Notes under the pieces: model-generated | What the model saw: the letters and a program-made list of their open reading frames with translations, nothing else | Database searches by the model: none | Told to the model about the DNA's origin: nothing | In this document: positions 9,097 to 16,975 of the stretch, piece after piece | Layout of the letters: each line of letters opens with the position of its first letter | Numbering within the stretch: the first letter of the stretch is position 1 | Position numbers and translations under genes: made by a program | Assembly: GCF_016765655.2 (NCBI RefSeq) | Contig: NZ_CP086106.1 | Span: 979,501-1,043,500, forward strand | DNA from: Skermanella mucosa | Lineage (GTDB): Bacteria > Pseudomonadota > Alphaproteobacteria > Azospirillales > Azospirillaceae | Length of the DNA: 64,000 nucleotides | Reading direction: 5' to 3'

Positions 9097-10011
9097 TCAG
9101 CCGACGACCCGGTGCAGGGTGCTGGACAGGGCGTTCTTGATCCTCCGCTGCGCCCTGTTGGACCAGCGCTGCTCATAGGCCCGCTTGCGCTCCAGCCGGG
9201 CGGTCGGCTTGTCCACGTTCCAGGGATAATCGACCGCTACCACCGGCTCCGGCTTCTGCACGGCGAACAGCAGCGAATAGACCTTGCGGGGCCGGTTGGA
9301 CAGATTCGGCCCGGCATAGTGCAGTGTGCGGCTGTGGTGGATCGAGACGGAGCCCTTGCGCAGCGGCACCGTCACGACCTTGTCCAGATCGACCCCGACC
9401 GCCTCCAGGCCCTCGATCCGCTTGTCGTCGCGGTAGTTGCGGTGAGTCAGCATCGGCCCGGTATGGCTCTCCGGAACGAAGGTCAGGCAGCCGTTCTCCT
9501 CGTCCACGTCCTGCAGGGGCAGCCAGATAGTAATGTTCTCCACATGGCTCCCGGCCCGGTGGAACGCCTGGTCCTGGTGCCAGGGGGTGGCGGAGTCGGG
9601 ATGCGGCGGCTTGCTGATCGCGTGGTCGAATGAGAAGCGGGCGTCCGCGCCGAGCAGGGCCTTCGCGACCGCCTCCGCATTGGCCCAGAACGCCGTGCGC
9701 AGCAGTTCCGGCGCGTATTTTGCGGGGTGGAGCAGTTGCGGAAGCTTGAACTCGTCGCCCTGGTCCAGCCCGGCGATGTCGTAGAAATCGCCTTCCTTCC
9801 AGCCGGCACGGGTCCGGAACAGCCGCTGGAAGGAGCGGTCGATCTCGTCGACCTGGGCGGTATCGATGAAGTCGGGGATCGTCAGGTGCCCCTCCTTCCA
9901 GAAAGTGTCGATCTGATGCTTGCTGAGCGCCACCCGGGGCCGGCGCTTCACCAGGTTCCAGCGCATGTCGAACGGGAGCGTCTTGTGGAGAACCACGTCG
10001 AGGACGGTCAA
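9097..10011 (-). CDS. Phytanoyl-CoA dioxygenase (PhyH) family Fe(II)/2-oxoglutarate oxygenase
   Basis: Protein of 304 residues with the PhyH fold. Iron ligands are visible as the HxD of WHQDQAFH (about residue 145) and the distal His in HHSRTLHYAGPN; an Arg following it (RPRKVYSLLF) fits 2-oxoglutarate binding. The start is a TTG at 10011, supported by GGAG seven bases upstream. The substrate cannot be predicted: this family covers fatty acyl-CoA, natural-product and phosphonate hydroxylases. It is a single gene, divergent from the NACHT-LRR gene, with the REP-like palindrome behind it. Confidence 0.85.
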   Translation of the reverse strand: MTVLDVVLHKTLPFDMRWNLVKRRPRVALSKHQIDTFWKEGHLTIPDFIDTAQVDEIDRSFQRLFRTRAGWKEGDFYDIAGLDQGDEFKLPQLLHPAKYAPELLRTAFWANAEAVAKALLGADARFSFDHAISKPPHPDSATPWHQDQAFHRAGSHVENITIWLPLQDVDEENGCLTFVPESHTGPMLTHRNYRDDKRIEGLEAVGVDLDKVVTVPLRKGSVSIHHSRTLHYAGPNLSNRPRKVYSLLFAVQKPEPVVAVDYPWNVDKPTARLERKRAYEQRWSNRAQRRIKNALSSTLHRVVG

Positions 10012-10178
10012 TTCGATCTCCGAACGAAACTAGTTACAGTTGATCCGATGCCGTCATCTTCCACGCCCGGGTAACGGAAATCATTCCGGAAGTTGTTCTA
10101 ATCCGAGGTCGCGGCGCCGGAATCCCGGACACGCCGTCCTGGGCGCAAAGGTCGCGCCGACCGGGTAGGTAAATCGGA

Positions 10179-10207
10179 TTGCGACAGGGATCCGTCCATA
10201 TTACTAC
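10179..10207 (+). promoter_or_regulatory. Candidate promoter of the NACHT-LRR gene
   Basis: TTGCGA and TACTAC are separated by 17 bases and end 34 bases before the chosen ATG. The match to sigma-70 consensus is only moderate. Confidence 0.25.
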
Positions 10208-10241
10208 CAAGTGCGTTTGGTTTTTCATCGGGGATCGAATC

Positions 10242-13200
10242 ATGGTCGGTCGGGCGGAAATCTTCACGAAGATCCTCGGCGGCCCGATCGCGGATTTGCT
10301 CCTGAAGTCCGCGGGACTGGACGGCGTTGCCCGCGGCGCCCATGCCGCCATGGACCTGCTGGCCAAGGATATCGACCAGCGGGAGGCCGCGGACAAGGTC
10401 AAGCGCCTCGCCGACCTTCTCGCCCGGGAGATCGCGACAGAAGGGGCCAAGGCGTTCGACGCGGAGTCCGTCGCCGTCGATGCCGGCCGGGTGGCGGAGG
10501 CATTGGCATCCGCCGTGCGCACCCTCGCGTCCGCCGAGGCGCTGTTGGCTCGGAACCTTGATGCCGGCCGCGTCGCCGCGACCCTGCGGGAGGTCCCAAG
10601 GCCGGACGATCTGGGCACGGCGGAGGCGGAACTCTATGACCATGCCCTGCCCAGGCTGGCCCGAGCGCTGGTCGCCAAGGCCGACTCGCTGCCCCGTTTC
10701 ACAGGGGAGATGTCCCGCGCCTTCCTCGACCGCATCGACGCGCTGCTGGCCGGGCAGGGGCGGATGGCCGGAACCCTGTCGGCCATCGGAGCCGGCGTAT
10801 CCCGCTTGGCGGGTGATTTCGCCGATTACGAAAGCCGCTTCCGGAACTGGATGGCGCGCACCAACGAAACCCTGGAACTGTTCGGCGCCGATATTCCCGA
10901 AGCTGCCAAAGAGCAAGCGCTGTCGGTCGCCTATGTCTCGCTCAGCTTGTCCCGGACCCGCAGGGATGGTGATTCGGAAAGCCGTACCGCCGAAGGTCTG
11001 TTCAATGCGCTGCCGGGTCTGGGCGGCCGGATTCTCATCCGCGGCGATGCCGGCAGCGGCAAGACCACGCTGATGCGATGGGCGACGGTGAAGATGGGGC
11101 AGGGGCTGGACGGCCGGTCATGGGAGACGGCACGCAAGGGTCGATCGGATGAAGACCCGAATCCCCCTCGCGATTGGCGTACGCTGGTCCCCTTCCTGCT
11201 CAGGTTGCGCGAATACGACGGCGACCTGCCAGACGTCGAGAGATTCGCCGACAAGGCCGCGGCCGACATCGGCACTCCGCCGGCGGGATGGATTCTGGAT
11301 GTCCTCAGATCCGGCCAGGGCTTCATCCTGCTCGACGGGGTGGACGAGATCCCGAAGTTCCGCCGAGCCAAATACGCCAAGCGCATCAGATCGTTAACTG
11401 AGAACTATCCCGATTGCCTGTTCGCCGTGACGAGCCGCCCGACGGCGGTGCCCGGCGATTGGCTCGCCGACTGCGGCTTCGTCAATGCCGACATCAACCC
11501 CTTGGCCCCGCTTGACCAGACCCATCTGGTTGAGAAATGGCACCTCGCCATGAGCAGCGGAGCGGACGCGAAGAAGAAGGAAAGCCTCAGGGAGCACGAG
11601 GCGGCACTGAAGGACCGCCTTGTCGCAGAACCAGGACTGGCAAGGCTCGGCAGTAATCCGCTGATGTTGGCGATGCTTTGCGCTCTGCATTACGGCAGTC
11701 GAGGCAATCTGCCTCTACGCCAGTATAAGCTGTGCGACGTCCTGTGCCGGATGCTGGTCCACGACCGCGATATCCTGAGCAGGCTGAATGTCGGGACGAT
11801 CGACCCGGATTACGGCCGCCTCGATGATGATCAGAAGCGCATGCTGCTCCGGGATATCGCCTATCACATGGTGGACGATACCAAGCGGCCGGGGGGATCG
11901 ACCATCAGGCTTGATGCCCTTGACGGCATCCTTAAGGAAGCCCTGGCGAAGTTCGGCCAGACCGTCACTGACCCTGCGGCGCTCCGCGACGTGCTGATCG
12001 ACCGCAGCGGCGTGCTGCGCAAGGCGACCAACGACCATGTGGATTTCATCCACAACACCCTCAAGGAATTCCTCGCCGCCGAGAAATTCATCACCTGTGG
12101 CTTCGCCGAGAAACTGGCGGCGCGGGCGGATCAGCGGGAGTGGTGGCCGGTCATCCTGCTGGCCGCCGGCGGCAACAACCAGGATTTCTCGGATCGGCTG
12201 ATCGGGGATATCCTGGAGGCGGCCTCCAAGGTTCCGGAAAAGAAGAAACGCCCGCTGCACATCCTCGCCTGGACCTGCGGTGTCAATGCGGTCGCAGTCT
12301 CTCCAGAGCTTCGTGCCGAGTTGGCGAACCTTGAAGACGATCTGGTCCCGCCCGCCAATCTTACCGAGGCGGACATGCTCGCCAGCGGCGGGGAGAGGGT
12401 GCTCGATCGCCTGGCCCGTCGAAAACCGCGGGGTACGGCCCAGACCGTCGCGACCATTCGTGCTGTGCGCACGATTGGGACGAGCAAGGCAAAGTGCGAA
12501 ATTCTGAAGTTTCGCGATACCAAAGCCAAGGCTGTCCTTGACGAGCTTGTGCAGATTCTCAATCCCCTAAGCCTGCCGCATGTTTTGGAGCGGCTCCGTA
12601 AGGGAGAAGGTCTGGAAGACGGCTGGCGCCGCTTTGTCAGCGACCTGTCCCCGCTATCCGGCCTCAAGGGGCTGCAATCCCTCGATTTGATGGACACGGG
12701 CGTGACGGACGTGTCAGCGCTGTCCGGCCTCACGGGGCTGGAATACCTCGATTTGGGACGCACGGGCGTGACGGACGTGTCAGCGCTGTCCGGCCTTACG
12801 GGGCTGCAAATCCTCGATTTGAGCGGCACGGGCGTGACGGATGTGTCAGCGCTGTCCGGCCTCACGGGGCTGGAATACCTCGATTTGGGACGCACCGGCG
12901 TGACGGATGTGTCAACGCTGTCCGGCCTCACGGGGCTGCAAATCCTCGATTTGAGCGGCACGGGCGTGACGGATGTGTCAGCGCTGTCCGGCCTCGCGGG
13001 GCTGGAACTCCTCAAATTGGGACGCACGGGCGTGACGGATGTGTCAGCGCTGTCCGGCCTCACGGGGCTGCAAATCCTCGATTTGAGCGGCACGGGCGTG
13101 ACGGATGTGTCAGCGCTGTCCGGCCTCACGGGGCTGGAATACCTCGATTTGAGACGCACGGGCGTGACGGACGTGTCAACGCTGTCCGGCCTCACGGGGC

Positions 13201-13304
13201 TGCAAATCCTCGATTTGAGCGGCACGGGCGTGACGGATGTGCCTGCGATGTCCGGCCTCACGGGACTGCGTATCCTTGGCATGGATCGAGCCTCGCGGGC
13301 GTGA
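10242..13304 (+). CDS. NLR-like protein: helical N-terminus, NACHT NTPase, leucine-rich repeats
   Basis: About 1020 residues. ATG 10242 is preferred over the upstream in-frame ATG because GGGGA precedes it at suitable distance. The N-terminal 230 residues are helical, without a recognisable nuclease or TIR motif, and could be one of the NACHT N-terminal helical domains. The NACHT domain follows, with Walker A GDAGSGKT (about residue 265), Walker B FILLDGVDE and sensor FAVTSRP. A helical region then leads to nine complete 22-residue SDS22/internalin-like LRRs and a tenth broken one. Bacterial NACHT proteins are known antiphage sensors, so an immune role is the best guess; the LRR would be the ligand-sensing end. 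A frameshift near 13287-13296 removes the LRR cap (see findings). The gene is monocistronic and next to an orphan phage-like gene. Confidence 0.85.
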   Translation: MVGRAEIFTKILGGPIADLLLKSAGLDGVARGAHAAMDLLAKDIDQREAADKVKRLADLLAREIATEGAKAFDAESVAVDAGRVAEALASAVRTLASAEALLARNLDAGRVAATLREVPRPDDLGTAEAELYDHALPRLARALVAKADSLPRFTGEMSRAFLDRIDALLAGQGRMAGTLSAIGAGVSRLAGDFADYESRFRNWMARTNETLELFGADIPEAAKEQALSVAYVSLSLSRTRRDGDSESRTAEGLFNALPGLGGRILIRGDAGSGKTTLMRWATVKMGQGLDGRSWETARKGRSDEDPNPPRDWRTLVPFLLRLREYDGDLPDVERFADKAAADIGTPPAGWILDVLRSGQGFILLDGVDEIPKFRRAKYAKRIRSLTENYPDCLFAVTSRPTAVPGDWLADCGFVNADINPLAPLDQTHLVEKWHLAMSSGADAKKKESLREHEAALKDRLVAEPGLARLGSNPLMLAMLCALHYGSRGNLPLRQYKLCDVLCRMLVHDRDILSRLNVGTIDPDYGRLDDDQKRMLLRDIAYHMVDDTKRPGGSTIRLDALDGILKEALAKFGQTVTDPAALRDVLIDRSGVLRKATNDHVDFIHNTLKEFLAAEKFITCGFAEKLAARADQREWWPVILLAAGGNNQDFSDRLIGDILEAASKVPEKKKRPLHILAWTCGVNAVAVSPELRAELANLEDDLVPPANLTEADMLASGGERVLDRLARRKPRGTAQTVATIRAVRTIGTSKAKCEILKFRDTKAKAVLDELVQILNPLSLPHVLERLRKGEGLEDGWRRFVSDLSPLSGLKGLQSLDLMDTGVTDVSALSGLTGLEYLDLGRTGVTDVSALSGLTGLQILDLSGTGVTDVSALSGLTGLEYLDLGRTGVTDVSTLSGLTGLQILDLSGTGVTDVSALSGLAGLELLKLGRTGVTDVSALSGLTGLQILDLSGTGVTDVSALSGLTGLEYLDLRRTGVTDVSTLSGLTGLQILDLSGTGVTDVPAMSGLTGLRILGMDRASRA
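12657..13304 (+). repeat. 66-bp tandem DNA repeats encoding LRRs
   Basis: Nine 66-base units plus a broken tenth. Units alternate between two types, one encoding LEYLDLGRTGVTDVSA and the other LQILDLSGTGVTDVSA, giving a 132-base higher-order repeat. Same-type units are nearly identical at the DNA level, including synonymous positions, which indicates recent duplication or gene conversion. Confidence 0.9.
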
Positions 13305-13661
13305 CGGACATGGCCGCATTCTTCGATTTGAAGACGAGACCATTCATTGCGGGCTATGGAGCGCCCCGTTAATGAAGATGGCGCCGCAATCCTGAGCGCC
13401 ACCGTGGATCACCTCTGCGGAATTAGCCGTCTCCCCTGTGCGTCGATGCGCCGGGCGCAGGCTGTGCCCTCGATGATCGCAGGTAGCGCAAGTCACATTC
13501 CCCGTACCGCCGGTGCCCGCTTCGCCGGGCCTGCCAGAGGGGTTCCCCCAATACGTGTCCATCCGTGTTCGCTAAACCCCAGTCCGATTCAATGTTCTTG
13601 TTTTGTTCAAAAAACTCCGATAAGTTTATGCATCCACCGTTCCTGCCCAAGGTCCGCCGCC
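13305..13661 (+). other. Out-of-frame LRR tail and intergenic region
   Basis: Bases 13301-13372 continue the LRR protein in another frame (GVTDMAAFF, then a short tail ending in GYGAPR and TAA), so they are the detached 3' end of the NACHT-LRR gene. From 13373 to 13661 I see no supportable gene. The AT-rich stretch 13590-13630 is the probable promoter region of the next gene. Confidence 0.6.
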
Positions 13662-14330
13662 ATGCAACCAGCCCCCGGTACCTCCTCAACCCCGGTGATC
13701 CGCCTGACCGCCCGCCAGGAGGCGTTCTGCCAAGCCATGGCCGCCAATGTGGGCGGGGCGGAGGCGGCCCGGCGGGCGGGCTATTCGCCGAACGGGGCGA
13801 AGCAGCGCGGCGCCTTCCTGATGACCCAGCCGGAGATCCGCATCCGCGTCGATCAGCTCCGCGCCGCCCGCGCCGGCAGCCACGAGGCCGACCTGGAGGA
13901 GGCGGCGGAGACCGTCAAGACCATCATCGCCGAGGCCATGGACAAGAGGTCGCTGTCGCTCGCCCTGCGCGCGGTCGAATTGCGGCTCAAGCTGCGCGGC
14001 GTGATCCGGGACAAGCGGATTCCCCACCACTATGTCAGCGACGCCCCGCACCCCGACGCCGACCTGGAGCAGCTTGATTTCGACCCGGCCGAGGATGACG
14101 ACACCCCCGCCGCCGAGATGCCGTCAGAGACCCCGGAAGAGGCCACGTCAGAGGCTGCGGCCGAGGCGCCGGCCGAAACAGTGACCCCGGATAGTGACCC
14201 TGCGCCCGCGCCCGTCACCTCTCCGGCCGGGCGGCCGACGTCGGCAAACCCCACGCAGAAGCCGTTCCGCCACCGCGAGCGGGGCGGCAGCCCGGGCCGC
14301 GAAGGGCACCGGGACCGCCGCGCCGCTTAA
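13662..14330 (+). CDS. Phage terminase small subunit-like protein (orphan)
   Basis: About 222 residues from ATG 13662. Residues about 12-75 match the helix-turn-helix of terminase small subunits: LTARQEAFCQAM, then GGAEAARRAGYSPNGAKQRG and a basic helix. In phages this subunit recognises DNA for packaging. Here no large terminase, portal or capsid gene follows, and the C-terminal third (from about residue 125) is a low-complexity Pro/Ala/Glu/Thr tail ending in Arg/Gly-rich sequence. It may be a prophage remnant or a domesticated DNA-binding protein. The frame is open much further upstream (to 13347) but without homology-like sequence. Confidence 0.65.
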   Translation: MQPAPGTSSTPVIRLTARQEAFCQAMAANVGGAEAARRAGYSPNGAKQRGAFLMTQPEIRIRVDQLRAARAGSHEADLEEAAETVKTIIAEAMDKRSLSLALRAVELRLKLRGVIRDKRIPHHYVSDAPHPDADLEQLDFDPAEDDDTPAAEMPSETPEEATSEAAAEAPAETVTPDSDPAPAPVTSPAGRPTSANPTQKPFRHRERGGSPGREGHRDRRAA

Positions 14331-14349
14331 ACCGGCCCCGCCGCCCGCC

Positions 14350-15660
14350 TCAGAATTTATAGCGCAGGGCCGCCGCGATGATGTCGACGCTGCCCTCGCT
14401 CACGGCGCGGGTGTTGGTGGACAGCGCCGCGGCGGCGCCGGGCTGGGTGGTGTTGATGTTGGCGTCGTCGATGATGATGTGGGTATAGGCCACGTCCACG
14501 ACGAAGCTCTCCGACAGGGCATAGGAGGCGCCGGCGCTCAGCCAGTAGCGGTCGGCGTCCGGCGTCCGGGTCGAGCGGAAATTGTCCACCGTCGGGGTCT
14601 CGTCGTACTGGAAGCCGCCGCGCACCGTCCAGGCGTCGTTGAGCTCGTACTGGGCGCCGACGGCCAGCGAGAAGGTGTCCTCGTAGTTCTGGCCGACGAC
14701 CTGATCGGGCAGACCCGGCCGCTGGACCCGGATCTCCTCGAAGTTGCTCCAGCCGTACCAGTTGTACTCCGCCATCAGGGTCAGCTTCGGAGTCAGCTCG
14801 TGGGCGACGCCGACCGCGATGATGTCGGGCAGGTTGAGGTCCGCGGTGCCGGGCGAGTTGTTGAACGTGGTGCCGGCACGGCTCAGCTGGACGTCGCCGT
14901 CAAGCGTGTGCTCGATCTGGGACCGGTAATGGATACCGATCCGGGTCGTCGGGATAGGCTCGAACAGCACGCCGACATTGTAGCCGAAGGTCCAGTCGTC
15001 GCCCTCGACCTTGGAGATGATGTCGGGTCCGGTCCCGGTGAACACCGCGTTGGTCAGCTTGGCGTCGGCATACTGGATGTCGATGCCGCCGCCGATCGAG
15101 ATCCAGTCGTTGACCCGGTACGCGACGCTGGGCGCGATGTTCAGGGTCAGCAGGTCCGTCTCGATCGAGTCGTAGCGCCCGAACCAGTTCGCGTCGTACT
15201 TGTTGGCGAGGCCGAACGGGGCGGAGATGCCAAGGCCCACCCACAGGTCCCGGTCCATCAGCGGATAGGCGAAATAGGCGTTCGGCACCGGCGTCGGGTC
15301 ATAGGGGTTGCCGCCGTCGTTGCCGCCGATCGGGCGGGTCAGGGCGCCGGCAGGTGTCTGGACGGTCGCGGTCGATCCGCGGTTCTCCAGGTCGGCGCGC
15401 GGGATCAGGAGATGGACGCCGGCGGTGGCTTCGGGGCCTTCCAGCCGGGTCATGCCGGCGGGATTGAAGAAGATGGTGCTGGCGTCTTCGCTGATCGCGG
15501 ACTCGCCGGCGAAAGCGCGGCCGAGCCCGGTGACGCTCTGCTCCTTGATGTAGAAGCCGGCGGCTTCGGCGGCCTGGGTGCCGGCGAGCAGGGCGATCGC
15601 CGAGGTGGCGGCCAGGACGGACGCCGACGTACGTCCCGGGAAACGCTTGAAGGGGGTCAT
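14350..15660 (-). CDS. FadL/OmpP1/TodX-family outer membrane transporter
   Basis: Outer membrane beta-barrel of 436 residues for uptake of long-chain fatty acids or other hydrophobic compounds. It has a signal peptide (about 1-33, cleavage near AEA-AGFY), then the FadL N-terminal hatch sequence FYIKEQSVTGLGRAFAGESA and NPAGMTRL. Alternating beta strands fill the rest, ending in the terminal aromatic signature RYKF. Upstream, at 15742-15757, is a palindrome matching the LiuR-type operator, which would link it to fatty acid or branched-chain amino acid catabolism. It is encoded alone. Confidence 0.9.
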   Translation of the reverse strand: MTPFKRFPGRTSASVLAATSAIALLAGTQAAEAAGFYIKEQSVTGLGRAFAGESAISEDASTIFFNPAGMTRLEGPEATAGVHLLIPRADLENRGSTATVQTPAGALTRPIGGNDGGNPYDPTPVPNAYFAYPLMDRDLWVGLGISAPFGLANKYDANWFGRYDSIETDLLTLNIAPSVAYRVNDWISIGGGIDIQYADAKLTNAVFTGTGPDIISKVEGDDWTFGYNVGVLFEPIPTTRIGIHYRSQIEHTLDGDVQLSRAGTTFNNSPGTADLNLPDIIAVGVAHELTPKLTLMAEYNWYGWSNFEEIRVQRPGLPDQVVGQNYEDTFSLAVGAQYELNDAWTVRGGFQYDETPTVDNFRSTRTPDADRYWLSAGASYALSESFVVDVAYTHIIIDDANINTTQPGAAAALSTNTRAVSEGSVDIIAAALRYKF

Positions 15661-15741
15661 TGGGTGTCTTCTCCCGATTGATTCTTTCTTCTGCGGATCG
15701 TTGATCTTTTCCGCAGGTATGGGAGAAAGGGGTAATGGCAG

Positions 15742-15757
15742 TTTACGTAAACGTCAA
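15742..15757 (-). promoter_or_regulatory. LiuR-like operator upstream of fadL-type gene
   Basis: TTTACGTAAACGTCAA on the plus strand, containing the perfect 12-bp palindrome GTTTACGTAAAC (15741-15752). It lies 82-97 bases upstream of the FadL start. The sequence resembles the binding motif reported for the MerR-family regulator LiuR in proteobacteria, as I remember it. The TTGACG at the site could also be the -35 box, which would fit repression. Confidence 0.45.
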
Positions 15758-15777
15758 GCTTCCCGTGAAGGATTTGA

Positions 15778-15808
15778 GACGAAGCGCCCGCAGGTGTGGC
15801 GCTTCGTC
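15778..15808 (-). terminator. Hairpin downstream of CBS-domain gene
   Basis: Perfect 11-bp stem (GACGAAGCGCC / GGCGCTTCGTC) with a 9-base loop, 55 bases after the CBS gene stop. On the minus strand it is followed by TCAAATCCTT, a weak T tract. Confidence 0.45.
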
Positions 15809-15833
15809 AACACGGCACCTATCCGGGAGCGCC

Positions 15834-15880
15834 GGTCAACCCTGTCCGGTCACCCCTGTCCAGTCACCCCTGTCCAGTCA
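15834..15880. repeat. 14-bp tandem repeat spanning the CBS gene stop codon
   Basis: Three 14-base units plus a partial one. In the coding direction each unit reads TGACTGGACAGGGG or a close variant. The second TGA is the actual stop codon of the CBS gene; the others sit in other frames. The unit is similar to, but not the same as, the one at 5347-5400 (about 10 of 14 positions). Confidence 0.9.
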
Positions 15881-16298
15881 CGTAGCCGCGCAGGGTCTCC
15901 ACCTCCAGCTCGGTTTCGTCCAGCCGCTGCTTGACCACGTCGCCGATGCTGATCATGCCCAGCAGCTTGCCGTTCTCGACCACCGGAATATGGCGGAAGC
16001 GCCGCGTCGTCATGATGGTCATGATCTCGGCGATGGTGTCGGTGGGGGAGCACTGCTGCACCTCACGGGTCATGACCTCCTCGACCCGCCGGTTCAGCGC
16101 GTCGGCGCCGAATCGGGTCAGGGCGCGGATGATGTCGCGCTCGGAGATGATGCCGCGGATGCCTTCGCTGCCGTCCAGCACCAGGATGGCGCCGATCCGG
16201 TTGTCGGTCAGCAGGTTCGCGGCCTCCCCGATGGTTCGCTCGGGCGCGATGGAAACGACCTTGGAGCCCTTGCGCTTGATGACGGCTGCGACATGCAT
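15864..16298 (-). CDS. CBS-domain pair protein
   Basis: Small cytoplasmic protein of 144 residues made of two CBS motifs (a Bateman module), which usually binds adenine nucleotides such as AMP, ATP or NADH as an energy sensor. The start at 16298 (MHVAAVIKRKG) is fixed by a strong AAGGAGGAG ribosome site; the open frame runs 70 codons further upstream but that part is not credible protein. CBS1 is about residues 8-60 and contains GIISERDIIRAL; CBS2 is about 78-130 with RHIPVVENGKLLGMISIGD. Stand-alone CBS proteins of this type are common in alphaproteobacteria. The C-terminal codons lie within a 14-bp tandem repeat. Confidence 0.9.
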   Translation of the reverse strand: MHVAAVIKRKGSKVVSIAPERTIGEAANLLTDNRIGAILVLDGSEGIRGIISERDIIRALTRFGADALNRRVEEVMTREVQQCSPTDTIAEIMTIMTTRRFRHIPVVENGKLLGMISIGDVVKQRLDETELEVETLRGYVTGQG

Positions 16299-16432
16299 GG
16301 ACCTGCTCCTCCTTGTCAGGGCGGTCCGTGCGGAAGATGCGGCCGGACCGCCATCGTTGGTCTTGTCGATGGACAGGCCATGATACGTCCATTCCAGGGT
16401 CGCCGTGCAAGCCGGAGTTGTCGCTCCTCTCT

Positions 16433-16960
16433 TTATTGTCCCGGCCCCGAAGGCCCGATTTGAGGCGAACGCCCGGGAACCTGGGCCAGGCAGTTCTCGA
16501 TAATGGTCTGGCACTGGGCCAGTTGGCTGCCCCCGATGCCCTCCGGGCCGCCATAGACGATCCGCTCGACCACACCGTCGCGGAGCGTGAAGGTCGCTTG
16601 GCAGCTGAAGTTTCGGAAATCGTAGGTCGGCGCGAAGGAGCCGTAGTAGGGAAAACCGTAGCCATAGCCGTGATACGGATAGCGGCTGAAGCCGATCAGC
16701 GGCGTATGGCTCTGATAGACCACCGTCCGGTTGCTGGTGTAGGTGAAATATTCCAGGTTGTCGACCGTCGCCGTCCGTTCCGGGACGCCGGCGCAGGACA
16801 GCAGCGTCTCCTTCGGCATGCCGACGAAAGCCGTCTGCGCGAACAGCGCCTCATCGGCGCGCGGGTTGGCGCAGGACGCCAGCGCCGCGGCGCAGATACC
16901 CAGCAGGGCGAGGCGCACCGGCAGGGTCGAACGCAGGGGGAATGCCGCAAGGGAGATCAT
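16433..16960 (-). CDS. Uncharacterised lipoprotein
   Basis: Exported protein of 175 residues with a signal peptide and lipobox LASC (Cys at about residue 29), so it is probably an outer- or inner-membrane lipoprotein. After the lipobox comes GMPKETLLSCAGVPERTA, which resembles the start of SmpA/BamE-like folds, then a Tyr/Gly-rich stretch (YPYHGYGYGFPYYG) and the segment CQATFTLRDGVVERIVYGG. A proline/glycine tail ends the protein. Specific function is unknown. It is 15 bases downstream of the FAD oxidase gene and could be cotranscribed. Confidence 0.75.
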   Translation of the reverse strand: MISLAAFPLRSTLPVRLALLGICAAALASCANPRADEALFAQTAFVGMPKETLLSCAGVPERTATVDNLEYFTYTSNRTVVYQSHTPLIGFSRYPYHGYGYGFPYYGSFAPTYDFRNFSCQATFTLRDGVVERIVYGGPEGIGGSQLAQCQTIIENCLAQVPGRSPQIGPSGPGQ

Positions 16961-16975
16961 CGTTCGCTTCCTCGT

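Noticed and set aside
9085-9108. 12-bp repeat at the stop of the PhyH gene as another stop-codon repeat
   Set aside because: Only about 8 of 12 positions match and the spacing is a multiple of three, so it does not fit the pattern of the other cases.
12657-13304. Regular 66-bp repeats considered as a CRISPR-like array
   Set aside because: There are no unique spacers; the repeats are contiguous, in frame and encode a typical LRR consensus.
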